DNA of 64,000 nt from Amycolatopsis mongoliensis (GTDB lineage: Bacteria; Actinomycetota; Actinomycetes; Mycobacteriales; Pseudonocardiaceae). Positions 30,312-39,092 of this stretch are shown here, in pieces (the stretch's first letter is position 1; each line of letters begins with the position of its first letter). The translations under genes were made by a program, and so were the position numbers. The stretch covers positions 558,001 to 622,000 of the forward strand of contig NZ_CP127295.1 of the NCBI RefSeq assembly GCF_030285665.1. The letters run 5' to 3'. The notes under the pieces were generated by a model, which saw only the letters and a list, made by a program, of their open reading frames with translations, was not told the DNA's origin and ran no database searches.

Positions 30312-32699
30312 CTACTCCGCGCAGGGCGAAACCGGTGCGGACGACGGTGATGTCGCCCACGTCGCCTTCGCGGGGTCGGTGGTGAGGCCGAAGTCGAGCG
30401 TCGTGCCACGCTTCAGCTGGTCCACGTTGACGTACACGCGATCACTCGGCTTCGAGCCGACCTCGAGACCCGACACGTACTGCAGCTTCGAGCCGTCCGC
30501 GCCCGGCGCCTTGATCGTGATGTCGCGCCCGTTCTGCAGGTGCAGCACGGACTTCGCGAACCGCGGCGAGTTCAGCACGAAGTTCCCAGTCCCTGGGACG
30601 GCCGGGTAGAGACCCAGCGCGCTGAAGACGTACCAGGCCGACATGGTGCCGAGGTCGTCGTTCCCGGTGACGCCGTTGGGCGCGTTGGTGAACAGCGTGT
30701 GCGCCGCGCGCACGACCGTCGACGTCTTCGCCGGCTGGCCGGTGAGCGCGTACATCCACGGCGAGTGCAGGTCCGGTTCGTTGTTGGGGTTGTAGCGGAA
30801 CTGGTCGTAGTAGTCGTACGGGCCGACGACCCAGTTCTCGCGGACCGCCGTCGCGGGGTTCTTCACCAGTTCGTCGTAGGCGAAGAAGTCGTCGAGGCGC
30901 TTCCCGGTGGCCGCCGGGCCGCCCATCCGCTGCTCCAGCCCGGGGACGTCCTGCTGCACCAGCCACTGGTACTGCCAGGCCGTGCCCTCGTGGAAGCCGT
31001 CCTGGCTCTGCGGGCTGTACGGCTTGTCCGCGGGGGAGAACCAGGCGCCGCCCGCGACCTTCGGCCGGAAGAAGCCGGTGAAGCCGCGGTCGGTCTGCGT
31101 TTCGTCCCACAGCGTCCGGTAGGTCCGGCCCTTCGCGGCCAGCGCCGCCGCGTCGTCCTTCTTGCCGAGTGCCGCGGCCATGACCGACAGCGAACAGTCA
31201 CCGAGCGCGTACTCCAGGGTGGCCGACGCGCCGTGGTTCGGGTCGGTGTCCTGCCCCTTCTTCGGGAAGTCCGGGTCGTACTGGACGAACCCGTCGGCCT
31301 GGTAGCTCGCGTTGCCGGAGCGGCCCTGGAACGGCGACGACGCGGGCGGGATCTCCCGCGAGTTCTGCAGCAGCGCCTGGTAGGCGTGCAGCTCGTTGCC
31401 CGACAGCGCACCGAAGCGCCAGAGGTCGACCAGGAACGGCGTGACCGGGTCGCCGGTCATCGTGTTCGTCTCCTGGCTCGCGTACGCCCACCGCGGCAGC
31501 CAGCCGCCCTGGTCGTGGATGGCGAGGATGCTCTTGGCGATGTCCTTCGCGCGGTCCGGCCGCAACAGCGCCAGGAGCTGGTTCTGCGTGCGGTAGGTGT
31601 CCCACAGCGAGAAGAAGTCGTAGTACGTCCAGCCGACCGCGCGGTGGATCTTCTTGTCGAAGCCGTAGTAGCGGCCGTCGGCGTCGTTCGCGGTCAGCGG
31701 CTGCAGCAGCGCGTGGTACAGCGAGGTGTAGAAGACCGTGCGGTCGTCGGTCGTGCCACCCTTGATGTCCACTGTGGACAACTCGTGGCGCCAGGTGCGC
31801 TGGGCCGCGTCCTTGGCCGCGTCGAACGACCGGATCTTCTCCGACGCGAGGTTGACCCGCGCGCCCTGCGCGTCCACCTGCGAGATCGCCGTTGTGGCCG
31901 TGACCTGCCCGCCGCCCGCGAAGGTCAGCCACGCGCCGCGCAGGCCCGCACCGCCGCTCGACTCTTTGCTGCCCGGCGTGCCGCCGGTCGGCGACCACGT
32001 GCCCGAGGCCTTGAAGGGCTTGTCGAACTTCGTCGTGAAGTACGTCGTGTAGGCCTTGCCACCGCAGAACGCCTGCGACTCCACGGTTCCTTCGACGGTC
32101 CGGTCGTCGACGACCCGGATGCTGCTGCCCGTCACCGGTTCCTTGTCGTTGGCCTGCCCGACGTTGACGAAGACGTTGGCGTCACCGGGTTTGGTGAAGG
32201 TGTACCGCTCGACGCCGGCGCGGGTCGCCGCGGTCGTCTCGACGTCGACGCCGCCGTAGCCGGTCAGGTGGACCTTGTAGTAGCCGGGCTTGCCGACCTC
32301 GCCGTCGTGGGTGAACGGCGCCGCGTACTGCTTCTGGTCGAAAGTGGACGGCTTCGTCGTGTCGAACGCCTTGCCGGGGCCCACTTCGCCGGTCGTCGGC
32401 AGCGTCGAAACGAGACCGCCCTGCTCCCAGCAGCCCGCGCCGGAGAGGAAGAAGTGCCCGAAGCCGCGGATGGCCGTGTCGGTGTAGCGGTAGCCGGCGT
32501 AGTGCGAGGTGATCGGGCTGACCTGCGTCATCCCGAACGGCGCCGAGGCGCCGGGGAAGGTGTTCCCTTCGTCCTGCGTGCCGATGAACGTGTTGACGGC
32601 GTCGAGGGCGTCGCCGCCGGACGCTTCCGCGACGACGGGACTCACCCCCGTCGCCACCACGGCGAGCGTCAAAGCGCCCGCCAGGACCTTGCTCTTCAC
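30312..32699 (-). CDS. Secreted GH92 alpha-mannosidase (first copy)
   Basis: 795 aa from GTG 32699 (SD CCAGGAGG). Signal peptide 1-27. N-terminal GH92 sandwich: VNTFIGTQDEGNTFPGASAPFG, GFGHFFLSGAGC; catalytic (alpha/alpha)6 part with FYTSLYHALLQP, SLWDTYRTQNQLL, and GNDDLGTMSAWYVFSALGLYP, whose aspartates form the base of these calcium-dependent inverting enzymes. It trims alpha-mannosides of glycoproteins or mannan outside the cell. It is shorter than the neighbouring copy because the C-terminal extra domains are missing. Only 75 bp, mostly a palindrome, separate the two. Confidence 0.93.
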   Translation of the reverse strand: MKSKVLAGALTLAVVATGVSPVVAEASGGDALDAVNTFIGTQDEGNTFPGASAPFGMTQVSPITSHYAGYRYTDTAIRGFGHFFLSGAGCWEQGGLVSTLPTTGEVGPGKAFDTTKPSTFDQKQYAAPFTHDGEVGKPGYYKVHLTGYGGVDVETTAATRAGVERYTFTKPGDANVFVNVGQANDKEPVTGSSIRVVDDRTVEGTVESQAFCGGKAYTTYFTTKFDKPFKASGTWSPTGGTPGSKESSGGAGLRGAWLTFAGGGQVTATTAISQVDAQGARVNLASEKIRSFDAAKDAAQRTWRHELSTVDIKGGTTDDRTVFYTSLYHALLQPLTANDADGRYYGFDKKIHRAVGWTYYDFFSLWDTYRTQNQLLALLRPDRAKDIAKSILAIHDQGGWLPRWAYASQETNTMTGDPVTPFLVDLWRFGALSGNELHAYQALLQNSREIPPASSPFQGRSGNASYQADGFVQYDPDFPKKGQDTDPNHGASATLEYALGDCSLSVMAAALGKKDDAAALAAKGRTYRTLWDETQTDRGFTGFFRPKVAGGAWFSPADKPYSPQSQDGFHEGTAWQYQWLVQQDVPGLEQRMGGPAATGKRLDDFFAYDELVKNPATAVRENWVVGPYDYYDQFRYNPNNEPDLHSPWMYALTGQPAKTSTVVRAAHTLFTNAPNGVTGNDDLGTMSAWYVFSALGLYPAVPGTGNFVLNSPRFAKSVLHLQNGRDITIKAPGADGSKLQYVSGLEVGSKPSDRVYVNVDQLKRGTTLDFGLTTDPAKATWATSPSSAPVSPCAE

Positions 32700-32716
32700 T
32701 GAGCCTCCTGGGAAAG

Positions 32717-32767
32717 CCGTGAATGGCACATTGAGGGACTTGAAGTCCCTCAATGTGCCATTCACGG
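32717..32767. terminator. 51-bp perfect palindrome between the two GH92 genes
   Basis: Two 25-base arms (32717-32741 and 32743-32767) pair perfectly around a single G; the edges are CCGTGAATGG / CCATTCACGG and the centre GGGACTT-G-AAGTCCC. It follows the second GH92 stop by 8 bp and precedes the first GH92 start by 18 bp, so it may act as terminator, attenuator or mRNA stabiliser. Confidence 0.75.
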
Positions 32768-32774
32768 AATTGAA

Positions 32775-35700
32775 CTAGGCGCCGATGCCGATGGCGAACA
32801 CGTGCAGTGCGCCGCCGCTGACGTTGGCCGGCAGCGTCACGCTCGCCACCGTCTTGCCCGCGTCGAGGGTGATCGGGTTGGTGCCGAACACCATCGTGCG
32901 GATCTGCTGCGGGTCGCTGCCCGCGGCGTTGCGGTACGGCGTCGACAGCACGATCCGGTTGCCGAACGCCGGCTGGGCGCCGCCGCCACCGAGGGTCCAG
33001 TCGGAGAACCCGATGGTCGCGGTCGACTTGCTGCCGTCGGTGTAGGTGATCGTCAGCGTGCCGGACGCGTTGCCGTTGGACGCCGAGCCGAGCAGCGCCA
33101 GGCGGCCGGAACCGGACACGTTCACCGTCTGGCCGTTCGCGACCGCGTTGTCGGGGTCGCCGACCGGGAACGACGGCCAGGTGAACTTGATGCCGTCACT
33201 GGTCACCGCGGCGCCCGGGGTGGCGCCGGCCGCGGCCAGCGCGTCGGCCGAGTAGCTCCAGCCGCCGCCGTCGAAGTTGGCCGCCGACGAGTCGGAGTCC
33301 GGCGAAATCCCGGCGTTGTCGACCGTGGCGAGCCAGCTGTTCGGCTGGGCCACCAGCACCGTCAGCACCGCTTGCGTCGAGGCCACGCCCGGCGCCGAGA
33401 ACGTCACCGGGATGCGACGGGCGCCGTCGGCCAGCCCCGCCGGAACCGAAACCGTCAGGTCGGCGTGCGCCTTGCCGCCCGCCGGGACGGCGATGCTGCC
33501 CGTCGCCGGGGTCAGCGTGATCCCGTCGACGCTGCCCGCGGTGTAGGTCCAGGTCCGGGCGGTACCGGAGAGGTCCTGGACCCCCACCGACGCCTTGGAC
33601 GTCGACCCCGCGGGCGTCACCGCACGGGCCGGGTCCACAAAGGACAGGCTCGGCTTCTCCTGCTCGCGGAACGACGGCGGTGCGTCGGCCGCCGCGCTGC
33701 CCCACGAGGTCGCCGTGGCGGAGCGGGTGTAGTCGAGCGTGCCGCCGCCGGAGATCAGCGCCTCCGGCAGCCACGCCTTCGCAGCCGCGCCGCCGTTGAC
33801 CTTCAGGCTGCCCACGTAGTCGCCGGTGCCCGGCGCGTTGACGGTGATCTTCTTGCCCGCGCCGGTGGTGAGCACGGCGTGCTCGAAGCGCGGGGTGACG
33901 AGCAGCGTCTCGGCGCGGCCCGGGATCTCCGGGTAGAGGCCGAGCGCGGACCAGACGTACCAGGCCGACATCTGGCCGAGGTCGTCGTTGCCGATCAGGC
34001 CCTCGGGACGCGGGTTGTACAGCTCGTCCATCGAGCGGTGCACGATCGACTGGGTCTTGGCCGGGGCGCCCGCGTAGGAGTAGACGTACGGCGCGTTGGA
34101 GTTCGGCTCGTTGCCCATGAAGGCGTACGGCTCCTGCGTGCCCGCGTTCAGCTGGGTGAAGAAGGTGTCCAGCCGGGACTGGGTCGCGGTGTTCCCGCCG
34201 AACGCCGTCACGACGCCGCCGAGGTCGTAGGGCACCATCCACTCGTACTGCGCGCCGTTGCCCTCGACCCAGCCCTGCGAGCTGGCGGGGTCGTAGCTGC
34301 CGGCGAACGAGCCGTCCGCGTTGCGCGGCTGCAGGTGCCCGGTCCCCGGGTTGTAGAGGTTCTGCCAGTTCTGCGCGCGCTTCATGAACGTCGTGTACGT
34401 CGCGCTGTCCCCGAGCCGCTTCGCGAACTCGGCGATGGAGAAGTCGGCGCTGGTGTACTCGAGCGTGTCCGCGCCGGCGCCGGGCACGTAACCCAGCTTC
34501 TGGTAGTCGTCCAGGCCCGGCCGCTCGGTGTAGCCCTGCGTCGGCTGGGTGGCGCCCTTGATCATGAGCAGCAACGCCTTCCGGGCGTCGAAGTCCCGCG
34601 CGCCGAACGCGTACGCGCTGGACACGATGATGTGGTACGGGTCGCCGTTCATGACACCGGTGTAGTCGTTGGCCACCGTCCAGCGGTCCCACGAACCGCC
34701 CTGCTCGGCGTAGGCCATCATCGACCGGACGATGTCCGACGTCTCCTTCGGGTCGATCGTCGCCAGGAGCGGGATCTCCGAGCGGTAGATGTCCCAGCCG
34801 GAGAAGTTCGTGTACATCGCGTGACCCTTGTCGGCCTGGTGGATCCGGCCGTCGAAACCGATGTACTGCCCGTTGGCGTCGGAGAAGACGTTCGGCTGGA
34901 TCAGCGAGTGGTACAGCGACGTGTAGAACGTCGTCAGGTCGGCGTCGGAACCACCGGTGACGGCGATCTTGCCGAGCTGGTCGTTCCACGCCTTGCGTGC
35001 GCCGGCGGCCACGGTGTCGAACGACTTCTTCGTGTTCTCGGCCTTGAGGTTGGCCTTCGCACCGTCGACGGACACGAAGGACAGTCCGACCTGGACGTTC
35101 ACCTGCGCGCCGGTGAGGTTGGCGAAGGTGACGTACCCGCCGCTGCCCGGGCCGGACACGGTGGTGTCCTGCTGCTTGGCCTTGGCCGGGCGCGCGAGGG
35201 ACGCGTCGACGCCGTTGGGCTGGGCGACCTTTGCCCTGGCCCCACCGGTTTCGGCGGACTTGCCCGGCGTCACGGCGCCGTTCTTCCACGTGCCGATCGA
35301 TTCGAACGGCGTGTCGAACTTCGCGGAGAAGTAGACGCGGTAGCTGTTCTTCGCCCCGCAGAAGCGGCCGCTCGTGGCCCAGCCGCTGATGGTGTCCTTG
35401 CCGATGGTGATCGACGCGTCGTCGGTGCCGTTGACCGAGCCGGACGTGTTCACCAGCAGCGTCGAGGACGCGCCGGCCGGGTAGGTCAGCCGCGCCGAAC
35501 CCGTGCGCTGGGTCGCGCTCAGCTCGACCTTCGCGCCGCTGTCGAGGGTGACGTCGTAGGCGCCCGCGGTCGCGTGTTCGTTGGCGTGCGAGAACTTCGA
35601 CGTGTAGTGCGCCGGGTCGGTCGCCGGAGAAGTCGTCACTTCGCCGACATAAGGGATGAACGGGATGTCTTGATAGGTAGAGCAGCCCGCGCCCGAAAGG

Positions 35701-36005
35701 TGCGTCAGGCTGAACCCGGTCAGGGCGTTGTCGTCGTAGAAGTACCCGCCGGGCTGGGACTTGACCGTGTCCGGGCTCCACTGGACCATGCCGAACGGCG
35801 CGACCGCGCCCGGGAACGTGTTGCCGGCACCGCCCCCGGTGCCGTGGTCGGCGCCGCCGGGACGGGTGCCGACGAAGGGGTTGACCCACTTCGCGAAATC
35901 CGTCGCCTGGGCCGCCGCGGCGGGCACAGCGGGAGCCACCGCTGCCGTCACCGCCAAAGTCAGGAACGCCAAACCGGCTCTGAAGCGCGCTCGCGCCATC
36001 GCCAT
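32775..36005 (-). CDS. Secreted multidomain GH92 alpha-mannosidase (second copy)
   Basis: 1076 aa from ATG 36005 (ATG 35999 has better spacing to GGAGAGG). Signal peptide to about residue 32. GH92 core: NPFVGTRPGG, NTFPGAVAPFGMVQWSP, LTHLSGAGC, SGWDIYRSEIPLL, MGNEPNSNAPYVY, and GNDDLGQMSAWYVWSALGLYP. After about residue 745 come an NEW3-type beta-sandwich (DPARAVTPAGSTSKASVGVQ...IPVTFSAPG) and a terminal galactose-binding-like domain (DGGGWSYSADALAAAG...GGALHVFAIGIG). These likely anchor it on glycans. Upstream lies a LacI-type operator. Confidence 0.93.
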   Translation of the reverse strand: MAMARARFRAGLAFLTLAVTAAVAPAVPAAAAQATDFAKWVNPFVGTRPGGADHGTGGGAGNTFPGAVAPFGMVQWSPDTVKSQPGGYFYDDNALTGFSLTHLSGAGCSTYQDIPFIPYVGEVTTSPATDPAHYTSKFSHANEHATAGAYDVTLDSGAKVELSATQRTGSARLTYPAGASSTLLVNTSGSVNGTDDASITIGKDTISGWATSGRFCGAKNSYRVYFSAKFDTPFESIGTWKNGAVTPGKSAETGGARAKVAQPNGVDASLARPAKAKQQDTTVSGPGSGGYVTFANLTGAQVNVQVGLSFVSVDGAKANLKAENTKKSFDTVAAGARKAWNDQLGKIAVTGGSDADLTTFYTSLYHSLIQPNVFSDANGQYIGFDGRIHQADKGHAMYTNFSGWDIYRSEIPLLATIDPKETSDIVRSMMAYAEQGGSWDRWTVANDYTGVMNGDPYHIIVSSAYAFGARDFDARKALLLMIKGATQPTQGYTERPGLDDYQKLGYVPGAGADTLEYTSADFSIAEFAKRLGDSATYTTFMKRAQNWQNLYNPGTGHLQPRNADGSFAGSYDPASSQGWVEGNGAQYEWMVPYDLGGVVTAFGGNTATQSRLDTFFTQLNAGTQEPYAFMGNEPNSNAPYVYSYAGAPAKTQSIVHRSMDELYNPRPEGLIGNDDLGQMSAWYVWSALGLYPEIPGRAETLLVTPRFEHAVLTTGAGKKITVNAPGTGDYVGSLKVNGGAAAKAWLPEALISGGGTLDYTRSATATSWGSAAADAPPSFREQEKPSLSFVDPARAVTPAGSTSKASVGVQDLSGTARTWTYTAGSVDGITLTPATGSIAVPAGGKAHADLTVSVPAGLADGARRIPVTFSAPGVASTQAVLTVLVAQPNSWLATVDNAGISPDSDSSAANFDGGGWSYSADALAAAGATPGAAVTSDGIKFTWPSFPVGDPDNAVANGQTVNVSGSGRLALLGSASNGNASGTLTITYTDGSKSTATIGFSDWTLGGGGAQPAFGNRIVLSTPYRNAAGSDPQQIRTMVFGTNPITLDAGKTVASVTLPANVSGGALHVFAIGIGA

Positions 36006-36045
36006 CGCCTCTCCACCTCATCAGCGCGACCGGAAACGGTGCAAT

Positions 36046-36057
36046 GACAACCTTGTC
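36046..36057. promoter_or_regulatory. LacI-type operator 1, before the GH92 genes
   Basis: GACAACCTTGTC is a perfect palindrome 41 bp from the GH92 start codon. It matches the sites at 36247-36258 and 38127-38138 in 11 of 12 positions. Confidence 0.75.
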
Positions 36058-36244
36058 GCGCAGTCGGTCGAACCGGGCCACCTTGGGCAGCGCCTCACCA
36101 GACAGTCAAGGGTGCCGTCAAGACCTGTCCACTTCGGGACAGCATGATCAGCCGTCTGACCTACGACCTCAGTAGCCGAATCGGCACAATCCGCGCGCAG
36201 ACCGTTGACAACCCACCGGAGGGTGGCGTTCAATCCCGGTCACT

Positions 36245-37297
36245 ATGACAACGTTGTCTCCTCCCGGCCGGGACCGCGACGGCGCCCCGCGCACCGCGAG
36301 CAGGCGGGCCACGATGAGTGACGTGGCCCGGCTGGCGGGCGTGAGCATCAAGACCGTCTCGCGCGTGGTCAACGACGAACCGGCGGTGCACCCGGACACC
36401 GCCGAGCGGGTCATGGCGGCCATCGAGCAGCTGGGGTTCCGGCGCAACCTGGGGGCGCGCAACCTGCGCCGCGGGTCGACGACCGGCACCATCGGGCTGA
36501 TCGTCGAGGACGTCGGCAACCCCTTCTACTCCGAGCTGAACCGCGCGGTGGAACGCATCGCGACGTCGTTCGGCCGCCAGGTGCTCACCGGCTCGTCCGA
36601 GGAGAACTCCGACCGCGAGCGCGAGCTCGTGCTGGAGTTCTGCGCGCGGCGGGTGGACGGCATCCTCGTCGTCCCGGCCGGCCTGCAGCACGGCTACCTG
36701 GTGCCGGAGATGCGCGCGGGGACGCCGGTGGTGTTCATCGACCGGCCGGCCGGCGACATCGTGGCCGACACCGTGCTGGTGGACAACCTCGGCGGCACCA
36801 TCGAGGCGGTCACCCACCTGGCGAAGCACGGCCACCGGCGGATCGCGTTCCTCGGCGACAGCCCGGACATCTTCACCGCGGCCGAGCGCCTGCGCGGGTT
36901 CCGCGAGGGCTGCGTCCGCAACGGCATCTCCTACGACGAGTCGCTGGTCTCCATGCGGACGCCGACGCAGGAGGGCATCGGCGACGCGGTGAAGCGGCTG
37001 CTGCACGGCCCGGACGCGGCGACCGCGGTGATCGCGGGCAACAACCGGGTCGCGGTGCACCTGCTGCGGGCCCTGGCCCACGCCGAGTACCGCCCGGCGA
37101 TGGTCGGCTTCGACGACTTCGAGCTGGCGGACCTGCTCGACCCGCCGGTCACCGTCGTCGCGCACGACGTGAGCGCCCTCGGCCACGCCGCGGCCGAGCT
37201 GCTCTTCGCGCGCGTCCAAGGAGATCAGTCCCCGCCCAGAAAGGTAGTCCTGCCCGTGCATCTCGTCGCCCGCGGTTCCGGTGAGGTCGCCCCGTGA
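36245..37297 (+). CDS. LacI-family repressor of mannoside use
   Basis: 350 aa from ATG 36245, or 327 from ATG 36314 just before the helix-turn-helix (MSDVARLAGVSIKTVSRVVNDE). The periplasmic-binding-like effector domain follows (TIGLIVEDVGNPFYSELNRAVE, GTPVVFIDRP, VGFDDFELADLL, PVTVVAHDV). It is divergent from two GH92 mannosidases and co-directional with manA and a sugar ABC transporter, so mannose, mannobiose or a phosphate of these is the expected inducer. The palindrome at 36247-36258 overlaps the first codons, which points to self-control. Confidence 0.9.
   Translation: MTTLSPPGRDRDGAPRTASRRATMSDVARLAGVSIKTVSRVVNDEPAVHPDTAERVMAAIEQLGFRRNLGARNLRRGSTTGTIGLIVEDVGNPFYSELNRAVERIATSFGRQVLTGSSEENSDRERELVLEFCARRVDGILVVPAGLQHGYLVPEMRAGTPVVFIDRPAGDIVADTVLVDNLGGTIEAVTHLAKHGHRRIAFLGDSPDIFTAAERLRGFREGCVRNGISYDESLVSMRTPTQEGIGDAVKRLLHGPDAATAVIAGNNRVAVHLLRALAHAEYRPAMVGFDDFELADLLDPPVTVVAHDVSALGHAAAELLFARVQGDQSPPRKVVLPVHLVARGSGEVAP
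36247..36258. promoter_or_regulatory. LacI-type operator 2, over the first lacI codons
   Basis: GACAACGTTGTC, a perfect palindrome, begins at the third base of ATG 36245. If translation starts at 36314 instead, it lies in the leader. Confidence 0.75.
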
Positions 37298-38331
37298 CCC
37301 TCGAACCCATCCGGCTCCCGGCCAACCAGCCGCCGCAGTTCTACCGCGGGGGCGACGCCATCGCCGCGCTGCGCGGGGCGTCGTCGGACAAGAAGTTCGG
37401 CCCGGAGGACTGGGTCGCCTCGATGAGCACCATGTTCGGCCAGGAGACCAACGGCCTGACCCGGCTCCCGGACGGCGCCTGGCTGCGTGACGCCGTCGTG
37501 GCGAACCCGAACGGCTGGCTCGGCGCGAAGCACGTCGAGGCGCTCGGGACGTCCACCGGGCTGCTGGTCAAGCTGCTCGACGCGGGCCAGCGGCTGCCCG
37601 TGCACTTCCACCCGGACGACGCGTTCGCGAAGCGACACTTCGACTCGCACTTCGGCAAGACCGAGGCGTGGATCGTGGTCGGCACCTACGGCGACGACCC
37701 GCGCGTGTACCCGGGCTTCAAGGAGACGCTGTCGAAGGACACCGTCTCCGAGTGGACGCGGGAACAGGACGTGCCGTCGATGCTGGGCGCGCTGAACAGC
37801 GTCCCGGTGACCGCCGGCGACACGGTCTACATCCCGGCCGGGCTGCCGCACGCGATCGGCGAGGGCGTGTTCGTCGTCGAGCTGCAGCAGCCGACGGACT
37901 TCTCGCTCACCATCGAGTGGCGTGACTTCCTGGCGTCGCCGGAGAAGGGCCACCTCGGGATCGGCTTCGACACGGCCATCGAGGCGCTGGACACCTCCGG
38001 CTGGGACGCCGGGCGCCTGGAGACCATCATCAAGCGCACCGCGGGCGACAGCGCGCCCACCGTGGACCTGCTGGCCGGCGGATCGGAGCGGTTCTTCCGA
38101 GCCGAGCAGCTGCGTACGGACAAGACGACAACGTTGTCACTCGACCCGTCGTTCGCGGTGCTCGTCGTCCTCGACGGCGAAGGCACCCTGCGCACCGAGC
38201 ACGGCGGCGAGCACGCGCTGGCGAAGGGCGACACCTACGTCGTGCCGTTCGACGCCGGCCAGACCGAGCTGTCCGGCACGGCGACGGTGATCCGCTGCCG
38301 GCCGCCGGCGCCGGAAGAGAGGCACGGATGA
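37294..38331 (+). CDS. manA: Mannose-6-phosphate isomerase-like protein (class I)
   Basis: 345 aa from GTG 37294, overlapping the lacI stop (GTGA). Type I PMI cupin with zinc ligands in PVHFHPDDAFAKRHFDSHFGKTEAW (two His and the Glu) and the later AGLPHAIGEGVFVVELQQ. It interconverts mannose-6-phosphate and fructose-6-phosphate. The C-terminal cupin (LRTEHGGEHALAKGDTYVVPF) is complete. A third LacI palindrome lies inside its coding sequence, 190 bp before the ATPase gene. Confidence 0.88.
   Translation: MTLEPIRLPANQPPQFYRGGDAIAALRGASSDKKFGPEDWVASMSTMFGQETNGLTRLPDGAWLRDAVVANPNGWLGAKHVEALGTSTGLLVKLLDAGQRLPVHFHPDDAFAKRHFDSHFGKTEAWIVVGTYGDDPRVYPGFKETLSKDTVSEWTREQDVPSMLGALNSVPVTAGDTVYIPAGLPHAIGEGVFVVELQQPTDFSLTIEWRDFLASPEKGHLGIGFDTAIEALDTSGWDAGRLETIIKRTAGDSAPTVDLLAGGSERFFRAEQLRTDKTTTLSLDPSFAVLVVLDGEGTLRTEHGGEHALAKGDTYVVPFDAGQTELSGTATVIRCRPPAPEERHG
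38127..38138. promoter_or_regulatory. LacI-type operator 3, inside manA
   Basis: GACAACGTTGTC, identical to operator 2, reads through codons for TTTLS. An exact 12-bp match by chance within 2 kb is improbable. Confidence 0.6.
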
Positions 38332-39092
38332 GCGAAATCCTGCTGGAAGCGGTCGACCTGACGAAGCGCTACGGGTCGGTCGAAGCCTTGCGCGGAGCGG
38401 CTTTCCAGGCCCGCGCGGGCGAGGTGACGGCGCTGATCGGCGACAACGGCGCCGGCAAGTCCACCTTGGTCAAGTGCCTCTCGGGCGCGGAGCAGCCGAC
38501 GTCGGGGAAGATCCTCCTCGACGGCGCCGAGGTGCACTTCGACTCGCCGACCACCGCCCGGCGGCTGGGCATCGAGACCGTCTACCAGGACCTGGCCGTC
38601 GCCCCCGAGCTGGACCCGGCCGCGAACCTGTTCCTGGGCCGCGAAATCCACCGCAAGGGCATCCTCGGCAAGCTCGGCATGCTCGACAAGGCCGAGATGC
38701 GGCGCCGTGCCGTCGAGGAGTTCCAGCGCCTCGGCGTGACGCTGCAGAGCACCGACGTCCCGATCGGCTCGCTGTCGGGCGGGCAGCGCCAGAGCGTCGC
38801 GGTCGCGCGTTCGGTCGTGTGGGCGTCGAAGGTCGTGTTCATGGACGAGCCGACCGCGGCCCTCGGTGTCGTGCAGCGCGAGCGCGTGCTCGACGTCATC
38901 AAGAAGGTGCGCGACAAGGGCATCGCCGTCGTGCTGATCAGCCACAACATGCCCGAGGTGCTGTCGGTCGCCGACCGCGTCGAGGTGCTGCGGCTCGGCA
39001 AGCGCGTCGCCCGGTTCACCGGGCCGGACACGAAGCTCGAGGACCTCGTCGCCGCGATGACCGGCGCACTCGTGCAGGAGGAGGCCGCGTGA
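38328..39092 (+). CDS. Sugar ABC transporter ATP-binding protein (FrcA/XylG-like, single domain)
   Basis: 254 aa, ATGA overlap with manA. Walker A LIGDNGAGKSTLV, signature LSGGQRQSVAVARSV, Walker B KVVFMDEPTAALGV, H-loop LISHNMPEV. The form ALIGDNGAGKST and TAALGVVQRE are typical of CUT2-family half-size ATPases (FrcA), unlike the duplicated RbsA. It powers import through the permease next to it. Confidence 0.92.
   Translation: MSEILLEAVDLTKRYGSVEALRGAAFQARAGEVTALIGDNGAGKSTLVKCLSGAEQPTSGKILLDGAEVHFDSPTTARRLGIETVYQDLAVAPELDPAANLFLGREIHRKGILGKLGMLDKAEMRRRAVEEFQRLGVTLQSTDVPIGSLSGGQRQSVAVARSVVWASKVVFMDEPTAALGVVQRERVLDVIKKVRDKGIAVVLISHNMPEVLSVADRVEVLRLGKRVARFTGPDTKLEDLVAAMTGALVQEEAA

Noticed and set aside
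32802..36047. 1081-codon open frame opposite the second GH92 gene
   Set aside because: Antisense shadow: Arg/Val/Gly/Ala-rich with no domain, no SD, while the minus strand has all GH92 motifs.
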